Counted from the stretch's first letter, positions 18,791 to 29,379 are shown. The stretch is 64,000 nucleotides of DNA from Sphingorhabdus sp. Alg239-R122 (GCF_900537065.1 NZ_UNRC01000004.1:164340-228339); one strand, 5' to 3'. The notes: a model not told the origin generated them from the sequence alone. A program made the numbers and translations.

Positions 18791-20455
18791 ATGGCGATGC
18801 TGCAAGACCCGTCCCGAAAATACCGACCTTTCCCCCAGGTCGACCTGCCCGATCGTACCTGGCCCGATGCGCAGATCACACGCGCACCGCGGTGGCTCTC
18901 CACCGACCTGCGTGACGGTAATCAAGCGCTGATTGACCCAATGGATGCTGCCAAGAAACAGCGGTTTTTCGATATGCTGGTACGCATTGGTGTCAAAGAG
19001 ATTGAGGTCGGCTTTCCTTCTGCAGGGGCCACCGAGTTCAACTTCATCAGCGGGCTGGTGAAATCGGGCTCGATTCCCGATGACGTGATGGTGCAGGTCC
19101 TCACCCAATCGCGCCGTGACCTGATCGAACGCAGTTTTGAAAGTCTGGCCGGGGCAAAGCAGGCCATCGCGCATCTGTATAATGCGGTTAGTCCCGCCTG
19201 GCGCGAAGTGGTGTTCAAACTGGATAAACAAGGCGTGAAGGATATTGCCCGTTCCGGCGCGACCATATTGCGCGAACAGGCGGAGAAATATTCGGACACT
19301 GACTGGCATTTTGAATATTCACCCGAGACATTCTCCACCGCCGAACTCGATTTCAGCCTGGAAGTGTGTGAAGCGGTGATGGAAATCATTGAACCCACGC
19401 CCGAAAAACCGCTCATCCTGAACTTGCCCGCGACAGTCGAGGCAGCCACGCCCAATATCTATGCCGATCAAGTCGAATGGATGTGCCGCCATATCTCACG
19501 CCGCGACAGCGTTGTAGTCTCACTTCACCCGCATAATGACCGTGGCAGTGGTATTGCGGCAGCGGAGTTAGGCGTAATGGCAGGTGCGGACCGTGTTGAA
19601 GGCTGTCTGTTCGGCAATGGTGAACGCACCGGCAATGTCGATCTGGTGACGCTCGCGCTCAATATGTATACGCAGGGGGTGACGCCAAATCTTGATTTTT
19701 CCAATCTGGAAGAAGTTGTGAAAACGGTTGAATATTGCAACCAGATTCCCGTGCATCCGCGCCATCCCTATGCGGGCGAACTGGTGTTCACTGCCTTTTC
19801 CGGCAGCCACCAGGACGCAATCAAAAAAGGCTTTACCGCGCAGGATGCGCGCAATGACGAGCTCTGGAATGTGCCTTATCTGCCCATTGATCCAGCCGAT
19901 ATTGATTGCAGCTATGAAGCCGTGATCCGCGTCAATTCGCAAAGCGGCAAAGGCGGGGTTGCCTGGGTCCTCGAACAGGACAAGGGCTTGAAACTGCCCA
20001 AGAAGCTGCAAGCCGATTTCAGTCGAGCAGTGCAGGAACTGGCTGATAAAACCAGTCAGGAGCTATCGAGTGAAGATATATGGCAGGAATTTGAGCGGCA
20101 ATATCTGAAGCGCACAAATCGCCGTGTCGAGCTGCTTGATTATACCGAAACGAAAAGTGGCATCGAGCGCATTTTTGCGGGCAAAATCCGCATTGATGGC
20201 GAAGTGCATAGTGTCAGCGGACGCGGCAATGGCCTGATGTCCAGCGTGGTCAATGCGCTGGCCGATGCAGGAGCGCCCGCTCTCGACATAATGAACTATA
20301 GCGAGCATGCCATTGGCCAGGGCAGTGACGTGAAAGCTGCCGCTTATGTAGAATGCCGTGCAGCGGACGGCAAAAGTGTATTTGGCGCAGCCATAGATCC
20401 CGATGTCGCCAGCGCAAGCGTGCGCGCAATACTCAGCGCGGCAAACAGGGTCTGA
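18791..20455 (+). CDS. leuA: 2-isopropylmalate synthase
   Basis: 554 residues, the long LeuA type. Condenses acetyl-CoA with 2-ketoisovalerate, first committed step of leucine synthesis. The catalytic TIM barrel shows APRWLSTDLRDGNQAL (residue 35), SLHPHNDRGSGIAAAEL with the metal His residues, and GCLFGNGERTGNVDL. The C-terminal regulatory domain contains SGRGNGLMSSVVNAL. ATG 18791 (MAMLQDPSRKYRPFP) fits the family; GTG 18743 is an upstream alternative. Expression is probably controlled by the Leu-rich leader. Ends three bases before a convergent gene. Confidence 0.97.
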   Translation: MAMLQDPSRKYRPFPQVDLPDRTWPDAQITRAPRWLSTDLRDGNQALIDPMDAAKKQRFFDMLVRIGVKEIEVGFPSAGATEFNFISGLVKSGSIPDDVMVQVLTQSRRDLIERSFESLAGAKQAIAHLYNAVSPAWREVVFKLDKQGVKDIARSGATILREQAEKYSDTDWHFEYSPETFSTAELDFSLEVCEAVMEIIEPTPEKPLILNLPATVEAATPNIYADQVEWMCRHISRRDSVVVSLHPHNDRGSGIAAAELGVMAGADRVEGCLFGNGERTGNVDLVTLALNMYTQGVTPNLDFSNLEEVVKTVEYCNQIPVHPRHPYAGELVFTAFSGSHQDAIKKGFTAQDARNDELWNVPYLPIDPADIDCSYEAVIRVNSQSGKGGVAWVLEQDKGLKLPKKLQADFSRAVQELADKTSQELSSEDIWQEFERQYLKRTNRRVELLDYTETKSGIERIFAGKIRIDGEVHSVSGRGNGLMSSVVNALADAGAPALDIMNYSEHAIGQGSDVKAAAYVECRAADGKSVFGAAIDPDVASASVRAILSAANRV

Positions 20456-20458
20456 TAG

Positions 20459-21232
20459 CTATCTGACGTTGATGGTAACGCCCAGTATTTCCCACTGCGC
20501 GCCTTCCAGAACATAGCTGAAATCATATTCAACTCTATGTTCAGGGCCATTATAATGGCCCTTGATAGACATGCTGCCATCATCTTCCATGGTGGCGGGC
20601 CGGGTTATGACTGGCTTAAGCTCACGTAGACCTATCAGACTGATATTACCGTAAAACTCATTGAATATACGGTCAAGTTCCGCAACATCGGTTTGCCTTT
20701 GCCACGTATCTGAAACGTTTGCATACAGGATTTCCATCGACCTGTTTTCCACTGACTGCGCGAAATATCCCATTGTATCATGCACAAGCTTCGCCTGCGC
20801 CTCATTGTCCGGCAGGCGTGCCGCAGGATCCCCACGCTGAAGTCCGGATGAGCTTCTGTCTATTCCGTAAATTTTCCAGTCGCCATCCTCTTTGACAAAG
20901 CTGATATCAACTGGGACCACAGTACCGGACTGCGTTGTGACAGTACCGCTCAATATGCCCTTGCCACCTTCAATCTTGCGTGTCGACCAGCTCATATCGC
21001 GCACCTTGTCCAACGAATTGGCGGCAAGATACCCGGCAAGTTCACTTTCATCTGTTCCAGCCTTAAAATCACTCGACAGATAGCTATGGGCAGATGCGGT
21101 GTCGCCTTCGCTGGCCGCGGCAAAGAAGCTGTCCGCTGCATCGGACATACCAGCAGTGAAATAGAATATGGCTCCGACAAAAAGAGCAATGACTGCAGCT
21201 ACGCCAGCGGCAATTTTAAGGAATTTTTTCAT
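20459..21232 (-). CDS. Exported or membrane-anchored protein of unknown function
   Basis: 257 residues from ATG 21232, with AGAGGTG six bases upstream; a GTG at 21241 would add three residues. One N-terminal membrane helix (KIAAGVAAVIALFVGAIFYF) is followed by two related alpha+beta halves. The first contains ADSFFAAASEGDTASAHSYL and ends in DWKIYGIDRSS. The second contains LVHDTMGYFAQSVENRSMEI and ends in AQWEILGVTINVR. The plan resembles NTF2/DUF4864-like periplasmic domains in tandem. No catalytic motif seen. Confidence 0.65.
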   Translation of the reverse strand: MKKFLKIAAGVAAVIALFVGAIFYFTAGMSDAADSFFAAASEGDTASAHSYLSSDFKAGTDESELAGYLAANSLDKVRDMSWSTRKIEGGKGILSGTVTTQSGTVVPVDISFVKEDGDWKIYGIDRSSSGLQRGDPAARLPDNEAQAKLVHDTMGYFAQSVENRSMEILYANVSDTWQRQTDVAELDRIFNEFYGNISLIGLRELKPVITRPATMEDDGSMSIKGHYNGPEHRVEYDFSYVLEGAQWEILGVTINVR

Positions 21233-21407
21233 GTTTTGCACCTCTCATTATTGACCGGTGCGACCCTGTTATATTTTTTGATATAGCATAAGCGCGTTAT
21301 AATCGAAATCATGTGCCAAAAGTCACTGATTGAAACAGCATGCAAGGTTTTAACTGAACACTTAAATCTTGCTGGACAAGTTTTACGTAAACGTTAGGGT
21401 ACACCCC

Positions 21408-22382
21408 ATGACTTTACCCTCTCCGCTCTGCGATAATCTGCGCCTGCCCGTCATCGGGTCGCCGCTTTTCATAGTTTCTGGTCCCGAGCTTGTTATTGCC
21501 CAGTGCAAAGCCGGTATTATCGGCTCTTTTCCCGCGCTCAACGCACGGCCGCAAAGCCTGCTTGATGAATGGCTGCACCAGATTACCGAGGAACTCGCCA
21601 AACATAACCGCGAAAACCCTGACCGCCCTGCTGCGCCCTATGCAGTGAATCAGATCGTGCATAAATCGAACGACCGGCTCGAGGCGGACATGGCGACTTG
21701 CGCCAAATGGCAGGTGCCGATGGTTATCACTTCTCTCGGCGCGATTGCGGACCTGAACAAGGCCGTGCATAGCTGGGGAGGCATCACCATGCATGACGTG
21801 ATTAACGACCGGTTTGCGCGCAAGGCGATTGAGAAGGGCGCAGATGGCCTGATTCCTGTTGCGGCGGGTGCGGGCGGCCATGCGGGCGTAACCTCACCTT
21901 TCGCGCTGATGCAGGAAATCCGGCAATGGTTTGACGGCCCTGTCGCGCTGTCCGGTTCTATCGCACATGGCGCTTCGGTGCTCGCTGCACAGGCGATGGG
22001 CGCGGATTTTGGCTATATCGGCTCCGCATTTATCGCCACAAAGGAAGCCAATGCCGATACGGAATATAAACAGGGCATTGTTGATGGTAAGGCGTCTGAC
22101 ATCATCTATTCCGACCTGTTTACCGGTGTCAGCGGCAATTATCTGCGCGGTTCGATTGAAGCTGCCGGGCTTGATCCCGACAACCTGCCCGAAGGCGATT
22201 ATAAGACCATGGATTTCGGATCCGGTGGCAATACCGATAAAAAGGCATGGAAAGACATCTGGGGCAGCGGCCAGGGCATTGGCGCGGTCGATGCCGTAGA
22301 CAGTGTCGAAGACCTGGTGGCACGGCTTGAGCGTGAATATGTGGCTGCGCGGGAGTCGCTGGCGCAGCGGTCGGGATATTAA
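21408..22382 (+). CDS. Nitronate monooxygenase / 2-nitropropane dioxygenase family
   Basis: 324 residues; FMN-dependent TIM-barrel oxidoreductase. Evidence: [20 protein letters not shown] at the N-terminus, [26 protein letters not shown] (flavin-phosphate and active-site region), [20 protein letters not shown] and [11 protein letters not shown]. Start ATG 21408 fits the family; an upstream in-frame ATG at 21369 lacks support. The natural substrate is not evident. Its stop overlaps that of the convergent kup gene by four bases. Confidence 0.9.
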   Translation: MTLPSPLCDNLRLPVIGSPLFIVSGPELVIAQCKAGIIGSFPALNARPQSLLDEWLHQITEELAKHNRENPDRPAAPYAVNQIVHKSNDRLEADMATCAKWQVPMVITSLGAIADLNKAVHSWGGITMHDVINDRFARKAIEKGADGLIPVAAGAGGHAGVTSPFALMQEIRQWFDGPVALSGSIAHGASVLAAQAMGADFGYIGSAFIATKEANADTEYKQGIVDGKASDIIYSDLFTGVSGNYLRGSIEAAGLDPDNLPEGDYKTMDFGSGGNTDKKAWKDIWGSGQGIGAVDAVDSVEDLVARLEREYVAARESLAQRSGY

Positions 22383-24322
22383 ATCTCCACCTGGCTGCCC
22401 AGTTCCACGACACGATTGGTCGGCAGGCGGAAAAATTCCATGGCGGTTGCCGAATTGCGAAGCATCCAGGCGAATATCTTTTCCCGCCAAAGCGGCATGC
22501 CCGGTGTTTTTGATGCAAGCAGCGTCTGACGCGACAGGAAGAAGCTGGTCTGCATCATATCAAATTCACCGCCGCAATGTTCGACAGCTTTGAGTTTCTC
22601 CGGAATATTGGGATCCTGCATAAAACCGTATCGCAGCACCAGCCGATAGAAACCATGGCCCAGATCCTCAATCTTCTGACAGTCTTCAGCAGCTACATAA
22701 GGCACTTCCTCAATCTGAACAGTGAGAATAACGACGCGTTCATGGATCACTCGGTTATGCTTCATGTTATGGAGCAGCGCAGAAGGGACGCCCGCCGTGC
22801 TGGACGACAGGAAAATAGCAGTGCCCGGCACCCGCGAGGCACTGTTATTGGCGGATTTGACGAATATTTCCATCGGCAGGCCAGTCTCGTCCATCCGCTC
22901 TTTCATTAGTTTACGCCCCCGCGCCCACGTGGTGAGCAGCGTAAAGGCAATCGCACCGATCAATAGCGGGAACCAGCCACCATCAGGAACCTTGGTCATG
23001 TTCGCCACGAAATAAGCGCCATCAACGATAAAGAAGAGTGCGATAAGTGGTAGCGCATACCAGAGCTTCCATTTCCACAGCGTAATCACGAGCACTGCCA
23101 GCAGACAGGTGTCGATCAGCATCGCCCCTGTCACGGCAATCCCGTAAGCAGATGCCAGCTTGCTGGACGACTGGAAGGTCAGCACAAGTATAAGCACCGC
23201 CGCCATCAGCATCCAGTTGATTACCGGAATATATATCTGCCCTGCTTCCGACGCGCTGGTATGCTTGATGGAAAGGCGCGGGATAAAGCCAAGCTGTATC
23301 GCCTGGTGCGTGATAGAAAAAGCACCTGAAATAACAGCCTGACTGGCGATGAATGTCGCCACAGTGGCGAGCAGCACCAGCGGCAGGCGAAAAGCCTCTG
23401 AAGCCAGCAGGAAGAAAGGGTTTTGGATGACTTCCTGCGCCGTGGCAGGGTCGAGCGATGCGATCATCGCGCCCTGCCCGAAATAATTGATCAGCAGTGC
23501 AGGCATGACAAAATAAAACCAGCTCAGCCGCATCGGCCCACGGCCAAAATGACCCATGTCGGAATACAGCGCCTCTGACCCAGTCACGGCCAGCACCACC
23601 GAACCCAGTGCCAGAAACGCGAGCATGCCGTCGCTGATAAAGAATTGCACAGCGTACCAGGGGTTGAGTGCCAAAAGGATTTCGGGATGATTGAATATCT
23701 GAATTGCGCCCAAGGTCGCAATTGCGCTGAAATAGACGATCATCACCGGGGCGAACAACGCCCCGATTTTAGCGGTTCCGCGCGATTGCAGAAAAAATAG
23801 GAACACCAGCAAACCCACTGCGATAGGCAGGACCAGCGGCTGCAATCCGCTTTCCACCACGGTCAGGCCTTCCACGGCGGAAAGCACTGAAATAGCAGGC
23901 GTAATCATACTATCGCCGTAGAACAAAGCCGTTGCAAAAACGCCTAGCAACACCATAAGTCCGCCATATTTGGTGCGGCTCACACTGCGTGAAATCAGCG
24001 CAACCAAGGCAAGGCTACCCCCCTGCCCCTTGTTATCCGCACGCATCAGGATGGAAACATACTGAATAGAGACGACCAGTGTCATCGACCAGAAAATCAG
24101 GCTGACAACACCGTAAATGTGTAATTTGTCGAGTGCGAGATGATGTGCGCCCACAAATGTCTCGCGAAAAGCATAAAGCGGACTGGTACCAATATCGCCA
24201 AACACGATACCGATGGCACCCACGGCCAGTTTAAGCATCGGGCCATCGCTATGACCGCCTGCGCCTGCGGTTTCGTCATCCGCATTTTCAGCCGCGGCTG
24301 CCAATTCGCTGTCTGTAACCAT
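22379..24322 (-). CDS. kup: Low-affinity potassium transport protein Kup
   Basis: 647 residues from ATG 24322 ([20 protein letters not shown]); the longer frame to 24406 is not supported. KUP/HAK/KT family proton-potassium symporter with 12 predicted helices. Motifs: [20 protein letters not shown] near residue 35, [32 protein letters not shown] and [13 protein letters not shown]. The cytoplasmic C-terminal domain runs from about residue 460. Its 3' end overlaps the convergent nitronate monooxygenase stop, so the two transcripts would share an antisense tail. Confidence 0.95.
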   Translation of the reverse strand: MVTDSELAAAAENADDETAGAGGHSDGPMLKLAVGAIGIVFGDIGTSPLYAFRETFVGAHHLALDKLHIYGVVSLIFWSMTLVVSIQYVSILMRADNKGQGGSLALVALISRSVSRTKYGGLMVLLGVFATALFYGDSMITPAISVLSAVEGLTVVESGLQPLVLPIAVGLLVFLFFLQSRGTAKIGALFAPVMIVYFSAIATLGAIQIFNHPEILLALNPWYAVQFFISDGMLAFLALGSVVLAVTGSEALYSDMGHFGRGPMRLSWFYFVMPALLINYFGQGAMIASLDPATAQEVIQNPFFLLASEAFRLPLVLLATVATFIASQAVISGAFSITHQAIQLGFIPRLSIKHTSASEAGQIYIPVINWMLMAAVLILVLTFQSSSKLASAYGIAVTGAMLIDTCLLAVLVITLWKWKLWYALPLIALFFIVDGAYFVANMTKVPDGGWFPLLIGAIAFTLLTTWARGRKLMKERMDETGLPMEIFVKSANNSASRVPGTAIFLSSSTAGVPSALLHNMKHNRVIHERVVILTVQIEEVPYVAAEDCQKIEDLGHGFYRLVLRYGFMQDPNIPEKLKAVEHCGGEFDMMQTSFFLSRQTLLASKTPGMPLWREKIFAWMLRNSATAMEFFRLPTNRVVELGSQVEI

Positions 24323-24439
24323 AGGGCGTGTTGCCTTTCGTTTTAGGCCTGCCCTGATCAGCGCGAGCCTGCAGAGACTCGGGAAAAACGGACAAGACCC
24401 GCGCACCTATCACGAGTCATATTGCGGCGCAACAATCGG

Positions 24440-25135
24440 CTAGTTGGCAGGCGTGGTTTGCTGCGTATCATCGCCGGGCTGTTGCGGCACGGTGAGTTGT
24501 GCATTCGCACCCAGGCTGGCATCAACCCGCGCGATCAGGCTTTCGAGCTGCGCACGGATGGGCGCATCTTCGGGTGCACGGTCCAGCAACGATTGCCACA
24601 GCGAGCGGGCTTCCTCTAACCGCCCGGATTGCGCAAGTGCAAGGCCCAGAAAATAGGGGGGCGCAGGGCTATCCGGCGCAATGTTCGCAGCCTTTTGAAA
24701 GGTATATTGCGCTGCCGGGGAAATAAACCCGTCGCTATGCCCGACAAGCGCATTGCCAAGCGCAACCCATAAGTCAGGGTTTTCAGGCTGTTTTTCGATG
24801 GCATTTTTCAGGATGACGGTTGCGCTTGCAAATTTGCCTTGCTGGCTTTGTGCATCGGCCATAACCAGCCAGCTGCGCGCACCGCTAAATTCATAATCCA
24901 TGCCCTTGCGCTGCTGTAACATGGCGCGCTGTGCTTCGTTATCCGCTTCGGAAAAGTCTTCTGCCGCGGCCTTGGGCGCGCCTGCGTAACTAGGATTGCC
25001 TTGCCATGCATATCCGGCGATGCCCAATATCACGGCTGCTGCAACAAATTCCCATGACCCACGCGGTATCCGCGCCCAGAATACCAGAATGGCAAGCGTG
25101 ATAACCGCGATCAGAGCAATAATAAGCCAGCCCAT
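24440..25135 (-). CDS. ccmI: Cytochrome c biogenesis TPR protein (CcmI-like)
   Basis: 231 residues: two N-terminal membrane helices (WLIIALIAVITLAILVFWA and WEFVAAAVILGIAGYAW), then TPR repeats (ARSWLVMADAQSQQGKFASA, NPDLWVALGNALV, PPYFLGLALAQSGRLEEARS). This is the CcmI/CycH plan, which presents apocytochrome c to the haem ligation machinery. Short for a full CcmI. The start overlaps the ccmH stop by one base, and it is the last gene of the ccm operon. Confidence 0.85.
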   Translation of the reverse strand: MGWLIIALIAVITLAILVFWARIPRGSWEFVAAAVILGIAGYAWQGNPSYAGAPKAAAEDFSEADNEAQRAMLQQRKGMDYEFSGARSWLVMADAQSQQGKFASATVILKNAIEKQPENPDLWVALGNALVGHSDGFISPAAQYTFQKAANIAPDSPAPPYFLGLALAQSGRLEEARSLWQSLLDRAPEDAPIRAQLESLIARVDASLGANAQLTVPQQPGDDTQQTTPAN

Positions 25136-25566
25136 CAGCTGTCCTTCCCGTCATCTGTATGCGCGCGGCGAAATCGGCCACGCATCAAAAACAAAGCCAA
25201 CAATAGCAATATGACCGGCGCTGCCCAAAGCGGCCAGGTCACAGCGCTGACTGTCGGCGCATAGCTTACCCAGTCGCCATAACGTTCCACCAGCCATGCA
25301 CGGATCGCTTCGGGGTCTTCACCCGCCGCGATGCGCGTACGCACCTGGTGGCGCATATCACCCGCCATAGGGGCATCGCTATCTGCAATCGACTGGCTCT
25401 GGCATTTCAGGCAGCGCAGTGTTTCCATTAATGCTTTGGCTTCGGCCTCCTGCGCCGGATCATCAAGCTGCTGATAGGCATAAGGCGCAGGCGGCATGGA
25501 TTGCTGGGCCACTGCCATACCCACCATGCCAAGGAACATGGTTATGATAACTAAAAGCCGCATCAC
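25135..25566 (-). CDS. ccmH: Cytochrome c-type biogenesis protein CcmH
   Basis: 143 residues with signal peptide, a periplasmic three-helix domain and a C-terminal membrane helix (WAAPVILLLLALFLMRGRF). The redox motif is LRCLKCQSQSIADSDAPMAG, the family CxxC that reduces apocytochrome cysteines. Overlaps ccmG by four bases upstream and ccmI by one base downstream. Confidence 0.95.
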   Translation of the reverse strand: MMRLLVIITMFLGMVGMAVAQQSMPPAPYAYQQLDDPAQEAEAKALMETLRCLKCQSQSIADSDAPMAGDMRHQVRTRIAAGEDPEAIRAWLVERYGDWVSYAPTVSAVTWPLWAAPVILLLLALFLMRGRFRRAHTDDGKDS

Positions 25567-26090
25567 CGTGCTTCCTCCAGTTTTTCCAGCAGCATCGGCA
25601 CATCGCTGGCACGGATATCGCCGATATGCTGATATGTAATCCTGCCCTGGCCATCGACCACAAATGTTTCTGGCACACCGGATGAGCCGATTTCCAGCTG
25701 CACGGAGCTCAGGTTATCCGCTCCGATTTTCGCATAGGGATTGCCATTGCGGGCCAGGAATGCAGCTACATCCGCCGGCTTGTCACGGATCGCGACACCA
25801 TTTATTTCCGCGCCTGCATTGGTCAGTGCCTGTAAATGCGGCGCCTCGGCAATGCACGGCACGCACCAGCTTGCAAAAATATTGAGCAACTTGGGTTTTC
25901 CGGTTGTAAAATCGGTCGTGGAGAGTGCCGGACGATCCTGGACCGCCTGCGGCAAGTTAAACTCAGGCAACGGCTTGCCGATCATTTTTGACGTAATAGT
26001 GCGATCGGACGGAGAAATGAGGCCACCCGCCACCACAATGAAAAACAGCGCAAACAAGCCGAATGGCAGCCATAGCTTCCAGTTTGTCAT
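25563..26090 (-). CDS. ccmG: Thiol:disulfide interchange protein CcmG/DsbE
   Basis: 175 residues: N-terminal anchor (LWLPFGLFALFFIVVAGGLI), then a thioredoxin domain with the active site ASWCVPCIAEAP and the cis-Pro region SGVPETFVVDGQGRI. It passes electrons to CcmH during cytochrome c maturation in the periplasm. Overlaps ccmF and ccmH by four bases each. Confidence 0.96.
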   Translation of the reverse strand: MTNWKLWLPFGLFALFFIVVAGGLISPSDRTITSKMIGKPLPEFNLPQAVQDRPALSTTDFTTGKPKLLNIFASWCVPCIAEAPHLQALTNAGAEINGVAIRDKPADVAAFLARNGNPYAKIGADNLSSVQLEIGSSGVPETFVVDGQGRITYQHIGDIRASDVPMLLEKLEEAR

Positions 26091-28045
26091 GCCGCTGCCT
26101 CCTCTGCCTGTGCATTCTGTGCATCCTGCATATCATGCCTGCGCCGCTTGATATCACGCACAGTGCGGCCGATCAGCGCCAGCAGCCCGCCCAGACCAAT
26201 AAGCAGACCGCCATACCAGATAAAGGTCACAAACGGCTTCCACCAAAGACGCAGCTGCCAGCGGCCATCAACATTTTCCTCACCCAGCACAACGTAAAGC
26301 TGTCCATTCCAGCGGGTAAGCAGTGCCGCTTCGCTAGTCTGTGTGGGCGGTGAGGAGAAATTGCGCGATTGCGGGTTCAGCGTGTCCAACTTGCCCGAAG
26401 CAGTTACTTTGGCTGTGATATTGGCTTCAAGTGCAGTCCAGTTGGGACCTGCCACCGGTTCAATCGTGTTGAAAGTGAGCGTGTAGGGCCCGACCTCATG
26501 GCTTTCACCAGGCTGTGATGCCACCAGTACTTCCTGGTTAAACGCCGATTCCGACGCCATTCCGAACAATGCGACGGCGATACCCATATGCGCGATCACC
26601 ATGCCCCAGATATTAAGCGGCGTACGCAGCAGGTTGCGCCGCCAGAGCGGGATGATGCTGGCTATGGCAAGGCCGGTAGCGAGTATCAGTCCCAGTAACG
26701 GCAATATGCCGATTTGCCCGCCAAACAGAACCACAAGGAGCAGTGTCACCGCCGCGACCAGCGCCGGCAGCGCCATCATGTTTAGCAGCTTGCGGCCGCT
26801 ATCACCGCGCCACCGCAGCAACGGTCCCGCCGCCATCACGACCAGCATGGGCAGCGCAAACGCTGCGCCCACCGGATTGAAATAGGGCGGGCCCACCGAC
26901 ACTTTCGTTCCCATCGCCTCTGTCAGCAGCGGATAGAGCGTCCCGATCAACACGATGCCCAGTATCGCGGTGAGCAGCACATTGTTGAGCACCAGTGCAC
27001 CTTCACGGCTGAAGAAACTGAACCGCGTGCCTTCGCGTATCGTTACGGCGCGGATAGCGAATAAAGCCAGCGCGCCGCCAATATAAATGGCCAGCAACGC
27101 CAAGATGAAACTGCCGCGCTCCGGGTCCACGGCAAAGGCATGCACACTGGTCAAAATGCCAGAGCGTACCAGGAACGTGCCAACCATCGACATGGAAAAA
27201 GCGACAACCGCCAGCATGATTGTCCAGGTTCTGAGCGCACCGCGCGTCGCCAGCACACTGACCGAATGCAGCAACGCAGTCGCCGCCAGCCACGGCATGA
27301 GTGAAGCGTTTTCGACCGGATCCCAGAACCACCAGCCACCCCAGCCGAGTTCGTAATAGGCCCAGTAACTGCCCGCCGTGATGCCCAATGTCAGGAATAT
27401 CCACGCGCCCAGCACCCATGGCCGCATCGCCCGTGCGAAAACCGGCCCGACATTGCGGGTGATAAGCGCGCCCACGGCAAAGGAAAACGCCACCGACAGA
27501 CCGACATAGCCGATGTAGAGCGTCGGTGGATGAAAAGCGAGCCCGGGGTCTTGCAACAGCGGGTTAAGTCCTTGCCCTTCGGGTGCCGGAGATGGCAGTC
27601 GCTCGAACGGGTTCGAAGAAAAAAGCAGGAAAGCATAAAAACCGATACTGACAAAGGCCTGCGCCGCAAGTGTGGCGATCATCGTATCGCTGCGCAGCCT
27701 TTTTTCGAGCAGTGCGATACAACTACCGGAAAGACCCATAATCGTAACCCAAAGCAGCATGGAGCCTTCATGATTACCCCATGTACCAGCAAATTTATAC
27801 AGGAAGGGTTTTGCGCTGTGGCTGTTCATCGCCACCAGCTTGACCGACAGATCAGTACGCAGGAACAGCCAGATCAGCATCACGAACGCAATCGCGACCA
27901 ATATGCCTTGCACTATCGCTACGGGCCGGATGATGGAGGCAAGCTGCTCTCCTTTGCCCGCCAGCGAAAACCCGCCGGCAAGCAGCTGCAGCAACGACAA
28001 TGCCGCCGCCAACCACAGACAGGCAAGACCTGCTTCTGCAATCAT
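26087..28045 (-). CDS. ccmF: Haem lyase subunit CcmF
   Basis: 652 residues, many membrane helices. The haem-handling WWD motif is clear in GWGGWWFWDPVENASLMPWL, and flanking segments (TWGNHEGSMLLWV, PTLYIGYVGL) match. It takes haem from CcmE and ligates it to apocytochrome c with CcmH and CcmI. Four-base overlaps with ccmE and ccmG show tight coupling. Confidence 0.97.
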   Translation of the reverse strand: MIAEAGLACLWLAAALSLLQLLAGGFSLAGKGEQLASIIRPVAIVQGILVAIAFVMLIWLFLRTDLSVKLVAMNSHSAKPFLYKFAGTWGNHEGSMLLWVTIMGLSGSCIALLEKRLRSDTMIATLAAQAFVSIGFYAFLLFSSNPFERLPSPAPEGQGLNPLLQDPGLAFHPPTLYIGYVGLSVAFSFAVGALITRNVGPVFARAMRPWVLGAWIFLTLGITAGSYWAYYELGWGGWWFWDPVENASLMPWLAATALLHSVSVLATRGALRTWTIMLAVVAFSMSMVGTFLVRSGILTSVHAFAVDPERGSFILALLAIYIGGALALFAIRAVTIREGTRFSFFSREGALVLNNVLLTAILGIVLIGTLYPLLTEAMGTKVSVGPPYFNPVGAAFALPMLVVMAAGPLLRWRGDSGRKLLNMMALPALVAAVTLLLVVLFGGQIGILPLLGLILATGLAIASIIPLWRRNLLRTPLNIWGMVIAHMGIAVALFGMASESAFNQEVLVASQPGESHEVGPYTLTFNTIEPVAGPNWTALEANITAKVTASGKLDTLNPQSRNFSSPPTQTSEAALLTRWNGQLYVVLGEENVDGRWQLRLWWKPFVTFIWYGGLLIGLGGLLALIGRTVRDIKRRRHDMQDAQNAQAEEAAA

Positions 28046-28500
28046 TTGGTAACCGTCGCTTCGGCTTGTTGCTTGATCTCGTCCAGCTTCATATCTTCCA
28101 GTTCGCGCGGCATGTAATTTTCATCATGTTTGGCGAGCAGGTTATCGGCGACAAATGTGCCGCCTGCATCCATCCGGCCTTCCGCCACTACGCCCGATCC
28201 TTCGATAAACAGGTCCGGGGTAATGCCGCGATAGGTTACCGGCACGCTGGCCTTGCCATCCTCGACAATGAAATTGACCGTGACACCATCCGCGGCCTGT
28301 TCAATCGATCCGCGTCGCACCATGCCGCCCAGCCGGATTGCACGGCCCGCCTCGACACCTTTGGCCTCAATATCCGATGGCGCATAAAAATAGGATGCCT
28401 GATCCCGCAGTGCATAGGCCGCAAGCAAGGCCGCACCAATCAGCGCCGCAAGAGCAAGTAATATAAGCGTGAGACGCTGATGTTTTGCTTTTACCGCCAC
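28042..28500 (-). CDS. ccmE: Cytochrome c-type biogenesis haem chaperone CcmE
   Basis: 152 residues: N-terminal anchor (LTLILLALAALIGAALLAAY), OB-fold domain (GRAIRLGGMVRRGSI, VPVTYRGITPDLFIEGSGVV). The haem-attachment His lies in LLAKHDENYMP near residue 126. It binds haem covalently in the periplasm and hands it to CcmF. Lies between ccmD and ccmF; overlaps ccmF by four bases. Confidence 0.97.
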   Translation of the reverse strand: MAVKAKHQRLTLILLALAALIGAALLAAYALRDQASYFYAPSDIEAKGVEAGRAIRLGGMVRRGSIEQAADGVTVNFIVEDGKASVPVTYRGITPDLFIEGSGVVAEGRMDAGGTFVADNLLAKHDENYMPRELEDMKLDEIKQQAEATVTK

Positions 28501-28510
28501 TTGCTTCTTC

Positions 28511-28639
28511 CTATTTGCGTTTAATGTCTTCGAGACGTTTTTCGGTCCCTTTAAGGCTGATATGGCAAAAACCTATCAACGCCAACGTGCCCAAAATGGC
28601 TATGGCATATACCACCATGACATAATCCCACTGGTTCAT
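28511..28639 (-). CDS. ccmD: Haem exporter protein CcmD
   Basis: 42 residues: MNQWDYVMVVYAIAILGTLA, the single membrane helix, followed by a basic tail (KGTEKRLEDIKRK). CcmD is the small helper of the CcmABC transporter that releases holo-CcmE. ATG 28639 overlaps the ccmC stop by four bases (ATGA), and the stop lies ten bases before ccmE. Position, length and helix-plus-basic-tail plan make the call firm. Confidence 0.88.
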   Translation of the reverse strand: MNQWDYVMVVYAIAILGTLALIGFCHISLKGTEKRLEDIKRK

Positions 28640-29379
28640 GATACGGATGCTCCCATAGCTTTGCGGCGCAGCCGCCCCTCAATACGGATTTCAGCCAGCA
28701 TCGTGCGCATGCGCATCAGCACGAGCGCACCAAAAATCAGGCTGAAACCCAGAACAGCGATCGCCATTGGCCACAGGAATACCGGATCAATCGACGATTG
28801 TCCCATGGTAATGCTGGGCGGTTGATGTTGGCTGTTCCACCACACTACCGAGCGGTTGATGATCGGGATATTGACCGCACCTACTATACCGAAAATGGCC
28901 GCAATGCGTGACATGCCGCTGCGCCCGGCCGCAGCCTCTGCCTGGCTTTCACGCGCCAGCGCCATATAGGCGAGATAGAGAAAAAACAGCACCAGCATGG
29001 ATGTAAGGCGCCCATCCCACACCCACCAGGCGCCCCATGTCGGCTTGGCCCAGATGGCACCGGTGATCAGGCACAATGTGGTAAAAAATGCGCCGGGCAG
29101 TGCCGATGCACGTGCCGCAATGGCCGCTAGCGGGTGTCGCCAGACGAGTTCAACGATAGAAGCTATGGCAATGCTGGTCCAGCCCGCCATGCCCAGCCAT
29201 GCGGCAGGCACATGCACATAAAGGATGCGCACCGTTTCCCCCATGAGCCGGTCAGCAGGCGTCGTGAACAGCCCCATGTAGAATGATATCGCCACCAATG
29301 CGACACCCAGCCACAACAGTATCGGCGTAAGCGGGCGAGCTATGGAAAGGAAACGCGTCGGATTGGCAAAGCCATGCAT
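28636..29379 (-). CDS. ccmC: Haem exporter/haem-binding protein CcmC
   Basis: 247 residues, six membrane helices. The WWD motif (TWGAWWVWDGRLTSMLVLFF) and flanking histidine loops (YVHVPAAWLGM, NIPIINRSVVWWNSQHQP) load haem onto CcmE. First gene of this ccm block; 117 bases separate it from the upstream dehydrogenase. ccmA and ccmB, usually adjacent, are not here and must be elsewhere. Confidence 0.96.
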   Translation of the reverse strand: MHGFANPTRFLSIARPLTPILLWLGVALVAISFYMGLFTTPADRLMGETVRILYVHVPAAWLGMAGWTSIAIASIVELVWRHPLAAIAARASALPGAFFTTLCLITGAIWAKPTWGAWWVWDGRLTSMLVLFFLYLAYMALARESQAEAAAGRSGMSRIAAIFGIVGAVNIPIINRSVVWWNSQHQPPSITMGQSSIDPVFLWPMAIAVLGFSLIFGALVLMRMRTMLAEIRIEGRLRRKAMGASVS

